Assembly: GCA_036346275.1 (NCBI GenBank)
Contig: CM070723.1
Coordinates: 50,484,743-50,548,742 of the forward strand
DNA from: Otatea glauca
Lineage: Eukaryota; Streptophyta; Magnoliopsida; Poales; Poaceae
Direction of reading: 5' to 3'
DNA: 64,000 bases
Shown: positions 23,643-35,600 of the stretch, piece after piece
Layout of the letters: every line of letters starts with the position of its first letter
Numbering within the stretch: position 1 is the first letter of the stretch
Position numbers and translations under genes: made by a program
The notes under the pieces: generated by a model
What the model was told of the DNA's origin: nothing
Database searches by the model: none
The model's input: only the letters and a program-made list of their open reading frames with translations

Positions 23643-26600
23643 GTCTGACCTCGATCCTCAATGTTGTATTGCATTTTAGGAGGTGCAGGATTGTTGGCAA
23701 CTGCAGATTTTCTTTTTCTTTTTCCCTTTTATCATGGACGATGCTAGTTAAGATGTTATTTTGCTGACTGAGCCAGGTAGAGGTTCTGCTCTGGTTCACT
23801 CACAGCTTTGAGCTGGCAGTCTTTATTTAATATGGATTGTTGAATATTGTACTTGGAAGGTTTAAAGTGTGCTTTGGAGGTTTTTCATGCCTGGTAGTAG
23901 AGTAATTCTAGTATCAGGGATATAAACATTGAGCGACAGTAGTATAGAGTAAACCAGGGATACATATCAAGTAGAAAAATAATTTTGGAGGGAGGATTGT
24001 GAGTTGTGAGGACTGAGGACTTCGTTCGTGCTCTTATACTTGAGATAAGAGCAGAATTAGGCCCTTCTTTGTCCCTGTACCAATGTGAAATTGCTGATCA
24101 AGGTCATGTACTTACAAAGAAAGAAGGACACTGACTTGTGTATGAAGTTAAGAGCATTGAGTTACTACACAAGCACAAAACCTGCGATCAAGCTGCTGTG
24201 CAGAAAATTGTTCGTATTTGGTCCCTGTGCTATAAACTGATGAACTGAACATAAGCTCCCTGCTCCTGGGTTATAGCAACATCGACATTCAACTTCTGCA
24301 CGGTAGTGGTTTGATTGCATATATTTCAGAATGTTACAGTGACTTAGAATATTATCTGTTAATGTACATGAAGGTCATGTGTTTTGATTTCTCAAAGGGC
24401 CATAAGTGCATAGCATCACCAGTTAGATATGTCGACTTTTGTAGTCGGCAATGAAATTATGGGGCAGGCGCTAGATCTCAAACTCGATGGTCACACAAGG
24501 CAAGGAATTATACAGGTTCAGGCTCTCGCGGAGGAGATAATACCCTAGTCCTGTGCGCTGTGATTATATTGCTGTGTATATGGATCTAAGATTGCTCAAA
24601 GCGTGATGTGCTCTGGGCGATATAAGGAGTTCTATGCTCTATGGCTTGATGCCTTGTTGTTGCCCGCCCTTACCCTTATATACCGGGGGTGGTGCGGCTT
24701 ACAGAGTCCTGATCGGTTAGGAGATTCCGATTGGTTACTAGATTCTAGTCGGTTACAGGATAGGGTTTACATCTTTATCTATCCTAATAACGACTCGGAT
24801 TACAACTGTATCTTTTATATCTAAATATATGCTCAACTATCTATAGGATGTACCCCTTGGCGCACGGCAATAGGGTCTGGTGCGGGGGATATCATCCTGG
24901 GCCTTCCTCTTGGGCTTATCCCCCGGACGTCTCCGGGCCGATCGTGAGGGTATCCGGATCCTTATATTCCACAAGAGCCCTAGTGATTCATGATCCGCTT
25001 GCTATGCTTACGCTAAGCCCCAACTTACATTATTGTTTTGAGCTTGCTATATAATCCGCCGACTGGTTTCTTAATGGACTTGAAGGCTTCTTCTTGCGGC
25101 GAGTGGATTATGAAGGACTCGAATATAACCCTTGATCTTTGCTTCAACTAAGTATATCCTTCTGTCGAGCGAATTTTATCGTGAAGGCCTCATGAGACGC
25201 GACCGTATTCGGATGCGAATTGAATTCTTCTTCCCGCCCAAAGCGAAATTCTTAATATCTTTTTTCTTCGTGATTAACCACCGGACGGTCTTCATGGTCG
25301 TCTTGATTTTCCGTGTCAACTCGTTTACTGAAAAACTCTTTGGCTTCTGAAATTACATTAACGTTGAATCCCTTCGGCTCCTGGTGCATTTAATCCGTCC
25401 TCACCACATCGACTATAAAAGGCAAACCAGCGTTGCAGAATTCATCTTTTCCCGCTTAGCTCTCTATCTTTCTGTTTCACATTTCCATTTTCTTCATGCC
25501 GCGGAGAAGGATAAGGAATATCAGGCGCGTCGAAGATCCCTGGCTCGCCGAAGAATGGGCGCATTTTGCGGCCGCCGTGGCTGAAATGATGGAGGATGCC
25601 GCCGTCGTTGCTGACCGCGTCACCGTCGACACTTTCCTCGAGATTTTTCCTGTCCTTTACAGGGCCAGGGAAGCCCTCGTGGAAGTGTTGGGCCGCGTGC
25701 GTCGGGGTGAAGTGTAGGCCCCCCCTCCTGTAAAAAATATCTCCCAGGCGTAATGCCTGAGCGATTTATATAAATAAAGAAATACCTTTTCAAAGCATTC
25801 TCGATGAATGATGTTTATCGTAACTTAGATCTTGCTTGGGATGTTGCGAAGCTTTCATGGTCCTACGATCGAATGATATCCGCTTCCATTTGTCGCAAAG
25901 CGTATCTTAGGCTCGTCGCGTAGCGCATTGTTCGAAGACCGGCGCAACCCTCGGCCAAGCGATACTCAGATCCAACTGGCGCAACATACATCTTAGGTCC
26001 AACTTAGGACATATTAGGTCTTGCATGACTCGCGAACGGGTGATACTAGTACCCGACTGACATCGGATACAACTTAGGCTCTCTTGGAGCGTATCGGAAT
26101 TTATATGGCTCTTGGCCGAGTGATTCCCATATCCGACTGATGGCGGATACAGCTTAGGCTCTCTTGGAACGTATCAGGGTTTACGTGGCTTTTGGCCGAG
26201 TGGTTTACCCATATCCGACTGGCGCAGGATATAGCTTAGGCTCAACTTGGAGCATACCTAATTTTTCTTGGCTCATGGCCGAGTGATACCTATATTCGAC
26301 TGGTGTAGGATACAGCTCTGATCCAACTTGGGACATATCAAGGTTTTATCCGAATAGTATCCGTACTCATTTATTACGACGCACAGCTTTTCGACCCTCT
26401 TGGGGCATGCCATTGGACTTACGCCCATTTGGGCTCAACCCGTGATATATGATTCCGACATGCGGTAACCACCTTGCGACCCATCGTGGGGCATATCACG
26501 AGAAGATAAATTTTTAATCCAGGTTGAAGGACACCCACGTCCCGCTTAGCATGGTAAGTGGGGAAAACATCCCATCGTGGGGAGCGACGTGTCCCAAACA

Positions 26601-29600
26601 TGACTTGGTCAAGCCGCTACCGCCGTGAGTCGAGCGTCGAGCTCGCAAATCATTTATGGGGAATTCGAAGGACGAGACGTTTGCAATCTTTTTCCGCGGT
26701 TCGCGAAAACCTAATTTTCCCTTCCTTAAAGGTTAAACCAGCGCCGCCCGACTGTTCATCCCTTTAGCGCATTCTGCTCTATTCGCTTCCTGTTTCTTGA
26801 CTTCTCCGCCGTTAGGGTTCTTCGCATTTTTTTGCGCGTCGTGATCGTTCTTTCAAAGATGTCTTCCTTCTTCTTCGCATGCCTTGCCCTGAGATGGGCG
26901 ACTTCACCACCACGGAGGAGAAACTACGATCTATGGTGGATGATGGGATCCTCCCGACTTGGCCTTGGTCTCGCCGTGCGCATGCCGGTGAGTCCGTCCC
27001 ACTCCTCATGCTGAAGAGGTAGTGGTCTTTGAATCTTTCTTCCAGCGTGGCCGGGCCTTCCCTTTGTGCTTTCCTTCATGGTCTCTCTTCTTCTATGAGA
27101 TTGAATTGGTGAACTTGAATCCCAATTCGATCCTGCAGATTTCCTTTTCGTTCATCTCGAAGCCTTCCTAGGCATTAGCCCCATTTTGATCTCTTTCGCC
27201 ATTTTACCTCCGAAACCTTACCCGTCCAAGAGTGACCCCAAGGTCGTTGGGAGCCAATTCAGTGCGTGAGGGTGAAGAAAAATTACATCGCAATTCCTTT
27301 CAAAACCTCCAACAAGTGTGGCATCATGAGTGGTTCTATTAGCCAACCCCACCCCGCCTTCGTGGAATATATATAACGGCATCTCCATGATTGATCCAGA
27401 CGTTCGGGATAAGCCCAAGAGAAGGCTCAGATGATATCCCCGCACTGAGCCTTGTTGCCATGCGCTAGGGGGTACATCCCATAGATAGTTGAACATATAT
27501 TTGGATGTAAAAGATATTGTTGCAATCCGAGTTGTTTATAAGGAAGGTAAAGATGTAAGCTCTATCCTGTAACCGACTAGAATCTAGTAACCGATCGGGA
27601 TCTCCAACCGATCAGAACTTTGTAAGCCGCACCACCCCCAGTATATAAGGGAGAGGGCGGGCATCAACATAGGATCAAGCCATAGAGCATAGCAACCCTC
27701 ATATGACCCAGAGCACATTGCGCTTTGAGCAATCTTAGATCCATGAGATCCGTATAATCACAGCACACAGGATAAGGGTATTACCTCCACCGTCGAGGGC
27801 CTGAACCTGTCTAAAATCCCTGTCTTGTGTGACCTTCGAGTTTGAGATCTAGCGCCTGCCCCATAAATTTATTGTCGACTACAAAAGTCGACAGTTGGCG
27901 CGCCAGGTAGGGGAAGCGCTATAATCTTTTCCTACAGACTCGATGGCAGCAATTGGCGGATTCATCGCCACCTTCATCTCCGGGCAAGCCTTCCACTTTG
28001 GAAGTTTGGATTTCGTCGCGGAAACGCGCGGGGAGCTTGTATGCCTGGTCCAAAGCCAGATCCAATCTGGTGAAGATCAGACTAACCCATCTCGGTATGC
28101 CGCTCTGACTCACTCAGAAAACCAGTCGGTATTGTGAAGAATTGCAGCGATTTTCGCGGCGTCTTCGCGATCGAGGAGCAGGGGACCGATCTCCATCAAG
28201 AAGACCAAGAGGCCGCGGAGGAAGATCGCCTTCGTAAGGAACGTCGTCGCTTCCAAGACGCTTCTCGACACGCTGAACCCGATGATTACATCAGATAGCC
28301 CAGCGACCCCGATTGTGGCCCAGATCAAGGCCATGGTGACGGCGACAGCAATCTAGCAGAATCAGGAAAAACCGGTAGGTGAAGCGCACTCGCGCTCCCA
28401 CGCGGCTACTCGTGTCACCAGCAGTCGGACCGCAACCAGTCGGAATACCGGCAGTCGGTGCCATACGCCACCTCTCGGCGATGCACGCCAAATTATCAAC
28501 CGCGACCTCCGCCAAGACATCACCGCTAGACGACAGGAACGGGACGAAGAAGAGCGACGCGGGCACCACGACGATTACGAGCGTTTCGGCACCGGCCGTG
28601 ATCGACGAGGCGATCAAAGGTACGACGACCGTGACGACCATAGGGACTATCATCGCCGGGGTCGGGACAACGACGACCGTCGAGCCATGAGCTTGCCGCG
28701 CCGAACTCCGCCCCGGCACATTGATGACCATCGCTGAGCCAGAGGCTCGCCACGCCAGACTCCCCCTCATCATGATGAGAGATCTATTGACGGGATCCGA
28801 GCGTTTACTCCTCGGCCGCGCCGAGTGGTATGGTCGATGGATTCAACCCGAGGTTGAGGTACGTTCTTCAGATACTTTTTCCCGCTTCAAATAACCCCGC
28901 CGAATACGAGGCACTCATCCATGGGCTCCGTATCGCCATATCGCTCGGTATCCGACGTTTGGCGGTTCGCGGAGACTCAATGCTCGTGATCAACCAAGTG
29001 CAAAAAGAATGGTCCCGCATTGAAGACAACATGGCGACCTATTGCGGAGGTACGCAAGCTAGAAGGTAACTTTGACGGCACGAACTTATTCATATGCTCC
29101 GTCGTGACAACGAAGCGGCCGACGAGCTAGCAAAAATGGGATCCTGCCGATCTACAGTGCCCATGGGAGTATTCGTCGAGGAAATTCACAAGCCCGCGAT
29201 TAGCACTCGGACGAAGACAAACGCCTCAGCCGAGAAGAGCGTAGAAGCAGAAGTCCTAGTCATTACCCCCGATTGGACAGCCCTGTATCTGGACTATTTG
29301 ACGAAGGACGTGTTACCCGAAGATCGCGTGCAAGCCGAACAAATAATGTGCCGAAGCAAGAGCTATGTGGTGATCAGGGCAGAACTCTATCGCAAGAGCT
29401 CCTCAGGTGTACTGCGACGGTGCATATCAGAACAAGAAGGAAGAGATCTTCTCAAGGAAATCCACTCGGGAGTTTGTGGGAACCATGCGGCGTCATCAAC
29501 ACTAGTCGGCAAAACCTATCGTCAAGGATTTTTACGCCGATCGCGGTCATCGACGCAGGACATCGTCCGGACATGTAAGGATGTCGATTCTTTGCGCGTC

Positions 29601-32600
29601 GGATGAACAAATCGCACGAGGCGTAGACCATCCCCATAACCTGGCCGTTTGCGGTCTGGGGGCTCGATATGGTGGGACCTTTAAAAAAAGGCTCAAGGTG
29701 GTCACACCCATCTTTTCGTGGCCATTGATAAATTCACCAAATGGGTGGAGGCCAAACCAGTCGCGATAATAATAGCAGCAAAAGCCAAAGAGTTCTTTAA
29801 CGAAATCGTGGTTAAATTTGGAGTTACAAACCGAATCATCACGGACAATGGCACCCAATTCAGAAGCGGCGTATTTCAAGACTGGTGTGACGAACTCGGA
29901 ATAAAAATATGCTTTGCTTCAGTAGCGCACCCCCGGAGCAACGGGCAGGTCGAGCGAGCCAACGGCATGGTATTACAAGGCCTAAAAAGCAAGAATTTTC
30001 GATCGGCTAAAGCCATACGCCACTCGGTGGGTGAAAGAATTGCCTTCGGTACTCTGGGGGCTGCAAATCACCCCCAGTAGAGCAACCGGGTAGTCACCTT
30101 TCTTCCTTGTGTATGGCACGGAGGCAGTCCTCCCCACCGAGCTAGAATTCGGATCCCCATGGGTCTGGAGCTATGAAGAAGTCGTCTCGGAAGAAAGCCG
30201 GCTAGAAGACCTCAATCGACTGGAAGAAGCCAGAGATGTCGCAACGATTCAATCAGCAAAATATCTTCAAGGCCTACGTCGCTATCACGGTCGCAATGTG
30301 AGGAGCCGCGCATTCTCCAAGGGAGATCTGGTCCTTAGAAAGAATCAGAAATGCGAGCATAAGCTCTCCTCAAGCTGGGAAGGCCCTTACGTCGTCGATG
30401 AAGTGGTGCGCCCGGGACTTACAAGCTCAGCGAGAAGACGACGCAATCAAGAACACTTGGAACATAGAACAGCTACGTCGTTTTTTCACTTGAACTTCGT
30501 AATTCAAATTGTTCCTTTACGAATGAAAAGATCGATATTAAAGTTATTTTTTACATAATCTTCTCGAGATTTATGCATCCGAGTGCTTCGCTCCTACGAT
30601 TTTAAGACTCTCACACATGCGTCACGAACCATGCCTCAGAGCACGGGGGCTGGACTAGTCGGACACGATATGTCGAAACCACTCGGAAAAATATGCATAT
30701 TTAAAGAGAAAAATGCAATAGCAAGGAAACGCCTTTATATACTTTCAATTTACAGATCCAAAGTTTCTACAACAGACAAAGAGGTGTCTTGGACTTCCTC
30801 CCAGGGCTCGGTGGCCCGATCCTCATCTACGTTGCAGGCGTAGCCCTCCTTGATAGCTTCAAGATCCACTCGAGGGTAAAGCGATTTTGTAACCGCCAGA
30901 GCCTGGCTAGCACTATTGGTCGTCGCTTCCTTCAGAAGTCTCTTGGGCTCCTTGTGGGCCTCCTCCAACTGATTGATAACTTGGGCCCTGCTGAGCGGCC
31001 TCTCGCCTTCGGGATGAAGCGAGCTTAGCAAGGGCCCCGAGGCTTCGCAGAGCTTTGAGCAAGACGTCTCAAGGGTGTCAACCTTGTCATTGAAAACAGC
31101 GTATTGCGCCCGCGTCTTGATCTTATAATCTGCAAGCAGAGCAGGATTCCAAGGACCTTGAAGAGGACGACGAAGATGAGATGCCTAGACACTCAATGCA
31201 CCAAGCGGGTGTGAATATCCTCCAATATGGATTAAAAATATCTTCTTGTGATATGCCCCACGCTGGGTCTCTGTTGGTTACCGCATGACGGATCATATAT
31301 CACAAGTTGAGCCTGACAAGGCACAAATCCAATGGTATGCCCACGAGGGTCGAAAAGTCATGCGTCGTAATAAGCGAATACGGATACCATTCGGATAAAC
31401 TTTGATATGTCCCAAGTCGGACGGCCGTATCCTACACGATCGGCACGGGTATCACTCGGCCAAGAGTCACGTAAATATGATATGTCCCAAGTCAGACTAG
31501 AGCCGTATCCTACACCAGTCGGGTACGGGTATCACTCGACCAAGAGCCACGTAAATATGATATGTCCCAAGTCGGACCAGAGACGTATCCTACACCGATC
31601 GGCACGGGTATCACTCGGCCAAGAGCCACATAAATATGATATGTCCCAAGTCTGACGGAGTATCCTACACCGATCGGATACGGGTATCACTCGACCAAGA
31701 GCCACGTATGTATGGTACGCTCAAAGTTGAGCCCAAGCCGTATCCTACATCGATCGGATATGGGTATCATTCAAAGATGAGCCAAAGAAATCCGACACGC
31801 TCCAAGTCGAGCCTAAGTCGTGTCCCACCGATATAGGTATCATTCGGCCACGAGCCGTGCAAATCTAACGTGTCCCAAGTCGGACCTAAGGAGTATCTTA
31901 CGACGGTTGGAGTGCGAATACCGCTCGACCAAGGAACCATGCAAGCTTGACGTACCCAGTAGGGTTCAAGCTACGTCAAAATGGTGATCATAGAAAAATC
32001 TTTGAAAAGGTACATCTTTATTTATATATAAAGTTCACGGGCATTATGCCCGGAAAGTATTACATTTATAGGAACCTACACCGCCCCGACGCACGCGACC
32101 CAATGCCTCCACGAGGGCCTCCCCGGCCCTAAAGAGGTCGTGAAGATCTCGAGGAGGCGTCGGCGACAACATGGCGGTCAAGGCGGCGGTTTCCTCCTCT
32201 ACCAATTCAGCCACGGCGGCCTCAAAAAGCGCCCATTCTTCGGCGAGCCTGGGGTCCCGGACGTTCCTGACGTTCCTCCTCCTCCCCCTCCTCATGAAGA
32301 AGAAAGAAGTGTGGAACAAAGATATGAAGAACTAGGCGCGAAGGAATGCATTCTACGAGCGCTGGTTCGCCTTTTATAGCCAACACGGTAAAAATGAAGT
32401 AAATACATTAGGAGTCGAAGAGATTCGGAGTTAATGTAGTTTCAGAAGCCAAGGAGTTTTTCAGCAAGAGATTTGACACAGAAAATTAAGACGACCTCGA
32501 AGACCGTCCGGTGGTTATCCATGAAGAGAAAATAGGGGACAGGTCCGGTGGTTAAAGCTTCGACTCGGGCAAGAAGAAGAATTCAATCCACATCCGAAAT

Positions 32601-35600
32601 AGGGGACAGGTCCGCGAGGCCGCTCACAGCAAACTCGTATGACAGAAGATTATATTCAGTTGAAGCAAAAATCGAAGGTTATATTCGAGTCATCCATAAT
32701 TCGCTCACTGTAAGAAGAAGCCTCCCAACCTAATGAAAGAACCTGTCGGAAGCTCAAAAAAGAAGTCAGGGATAGCAACTCAAGCAGAAATTTAATTGGA
32801 AACATAGCGATCGGATCATGAAGCACTCGGGGGCTACTGTGGAATATATATAACCAGGTATCTCCATGATTGACCCAGAGACGTCTGGGGGGATAAGCCC
32901 AAGATGATATCCCCTGCACCAGGCCTTGTTGCCATGCGCTAGGGGGTACATCCCATAGATAGTTGAACATATATTTGGATGTAAAAGATATTGTTGCAAT
33001 CCGAGTCGTTTATAAGGAAGGTAAAGATGTAAGCTCTATCCTGTAACCGACTAGAATCTATTAACCGATCGGGATCTCCTAACCGATCAGAACTCTGTAA
33101 GCCGCACCACCCCCAGTATATAAGGGAGAGGGCGGGCATCAACATAGGATCAAGCCATAGAGCATAGCACCCCTCATATGGCCCAGAGCACATTGCGCTT
33201 TGAGCAATCTTAGATCCATGAGATCCGTATAATCCCAGCACACAGGATTAGGGTATTATCTCCACCGTTGAGGGCCTGAACCTGTCTAAAATCTCTGTCT
33301 TGTGTGACCTTCGAGTTTGAGATCTGGCGCCTGCCCCATAAATTTATTGCCGACTACAAAAGTCGACACCTTCCTTCCTTTGGCGGGCGCCGTCCTAAGG
33401 CATATCTTTCTTGGATGTCCACCCCCAACTCTGCCGACATGGATCAGGTGCATGACCTTCTGGCACTGATTGAAAAGCTGAAGGAAGGTGGTCTCACGGG
33501 GGTAGGTCTGACTCTGCACTTTGTTGCTCGCCGGATACAACCCCTGAAAGAGCGAGTTCATCTGGGATTCGTGTATGAGGGGAAAGATGACCCGACCCAG
33601 GAATGGCCTGATGAGCTGTCTAGGGAACAAATATTTGCTCGGGTCGGAGAATTCTTCATCCCGAGCGTCGACGTATCCTCCGTAAGATGCTCAAAGTCTT
33701 TCACCGCTTCACACCCCCCTCCTGAGGTGAGCTAATTTGAGAGATTTTTGTCTGTCTCTGAGCGTCTTTTAACCTTTGGTCTTCCTTCACAGGATCGCGT
33801 TGCCTTCTTTAGTGATGCTCCTCTTCCGGAGATGCCCATTCACGTGGGTGGTCTCTGGCGGCGAGCGAGCTCTCTGCGGAGATCCTGCGCCAAAAAGGGA
33901 AAAAGGCGAACGAAGACCCCGTGAAGCCTCGCGCACCGGTGGCGGTCCCAAGATCCGGACCCTTGGTGCGAGCCTCAGCTCTTCGGTTCCCCGCAAAGCT
34001 CGCGGCCACCGAGTCCATCGCCAAAGGACTCAGCGTTCGAGAGAGCCCCGGTGCCAAGTGATCCTCTGGGAGCGACACTTTGCCGCGAAAGAAGCCTCCA
34101 TGAAGATGAGAAGTCCGACAAAGTTGGTTACCCCGACAACTTTTATTCGACTCGTTCCGATAGCTCGCTGATAGTTCTTCTCGTAGGGATCCTTCGCTTG
34201 ATATTCCTGTCGGGTCGCCGTCTGGGGCCCCTGTGGAGGTCGAACCTCCAGGGGTTTGCGCCTCGGGTGTGGAGGCCGCGTCCGGGGACGCCGAAGTGCC
34301 GCCCACATCCGGGGACACCGAAGTGCCCTCTGGGCCCCTGGCGCCATCTCCGACTCCTCCGGCCTCGGACCGAGCCTCGCTTGCTCGAGCCGATTTCCGA
34401 CCGCCCCGAGATCGAGGAGATTCTCAGAGTTCCGCTGACTTCGCTTCGCCTCGGCTCATAACGCAAGCTGCGTGGGTTGATGAGGAGGAAGGCGTGAAGC
34501 TCTTGGATGATCCGGAGGAGGAGGAGATGAATAGCTTTTATGATCACGCTGCGGCTTGCGCGAGCGCGGCCCGGGTAAGCACTCCTCTGCATTTGCTGTC
34601 TTCCTGCTTCCGCCATTCACCATGTAGTTACTTTTTCCTGTGATGATTACAGAAAATGGGGGAGCGCTTTGAAAAGAAAGCTGAATACTTCCGGAATATG
34701 CTCCCTGAAATCCGGACGCGTCAGGAATATCTGGCCGAATTGGAACGTATCAAGGCTGGGCATGCGACCGAGCTGCGATCTCTTCGGTCCGAGGTCCATG
34801 CGTCGCGAGAGGAGCAGAAGGCTTTGCGCCAGGAGAAGCTGGACGTCGTTGGCTCCCTTCGAGGTAGCTATTCCCTGGACCACCCTGCGCTTCTATCTAA
34901 TCATTCGGTTTCTTGATCCTCTTTTATTCATATCAGCTCGGGATTCCGCCGTCGCGAAGCTCCAAGGGCAGCTCAATACCGCGGAGGACTCCAGAATGAG
35001 ATCGGAGAAGGAGCTTGAAGGTAACTCCAGCGGCTTGGCCTTACCCAGTCTTCATTACCTTTTCTAATGTTTTGGTTCCACAGACTACAAGATCAAGACG
35101 CGGGCGCAGTACGCCGTCTTCAATGAGAGGATCGAAGCCCTCGAGGCGTCTTGCGCTGAGCTTCAAGAGTCCTCCGAGTCGCTGCTGAGTTCGCTTCATC
35201 CCGGGGGCGAGAGGCCACTAAGCAGGGACCAGGTCATCTCTCGGCTGAAGGAAGCCCCCGAGACGCTCAAGAATCTCTTGAAGGAAACGGCGTCCAATGG
35301 TGCTAGCCAGGCTTTGGCGATCACCAAGTCGCTTTATCCCCAAGTGGATCTTGATGCCATTAAGGAAGGCTTCGCCCGCAACGTAGATGAGGACCGGGCC
35401 GCCAAGCTCTGGGAGGAGGTCAAGGATACTTCTTTGTCCATTGTCGAAACTTTAGACCTGTGAATTGAATGTATATAAAAGCATTTTCCTGTTCTTGTGC
35501 AATTATTTTGGATGTGCATCTTTGTTTGGGTGATTTCGATATATCGCGCCCGAGTAGTCCAGCCCCCAGGCTCTGAGGCATGGTTTGTGACGCATGTCTC

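Larger units (their letters stand above)
27362..33368 (+). mobile_element. E2: internally deleted Tat element nested in E1
   Basis: LTRs 27362-27893 and 32838-33368 are nearly identical. Perfect target duplication ccttc at 27357-27361 and 33369-33373, inside the antisense extra gene of E1. The first T of the left LTR (TGTGGAATA) is missing. Internal order: primer site, gag N-half, direct fusion to RNase H, integrase, C-terminus of the antisense extra gene, tandem array, small antisense ORF, PPT. Total 6.0 kb. Plus orientation, opposite to its host E1. It inserted after E1. Confidence 0.92.

Noticed and set aside
22730..23674. 314-codon minus-strand open frame opposite CDPK exon 1
   Set aside because: Composition effect of a very GC-rich exon read on the other strand; low-complexity Gly/Glu/Ala sequence without a family, and the plus strand encodes a clear kinase.
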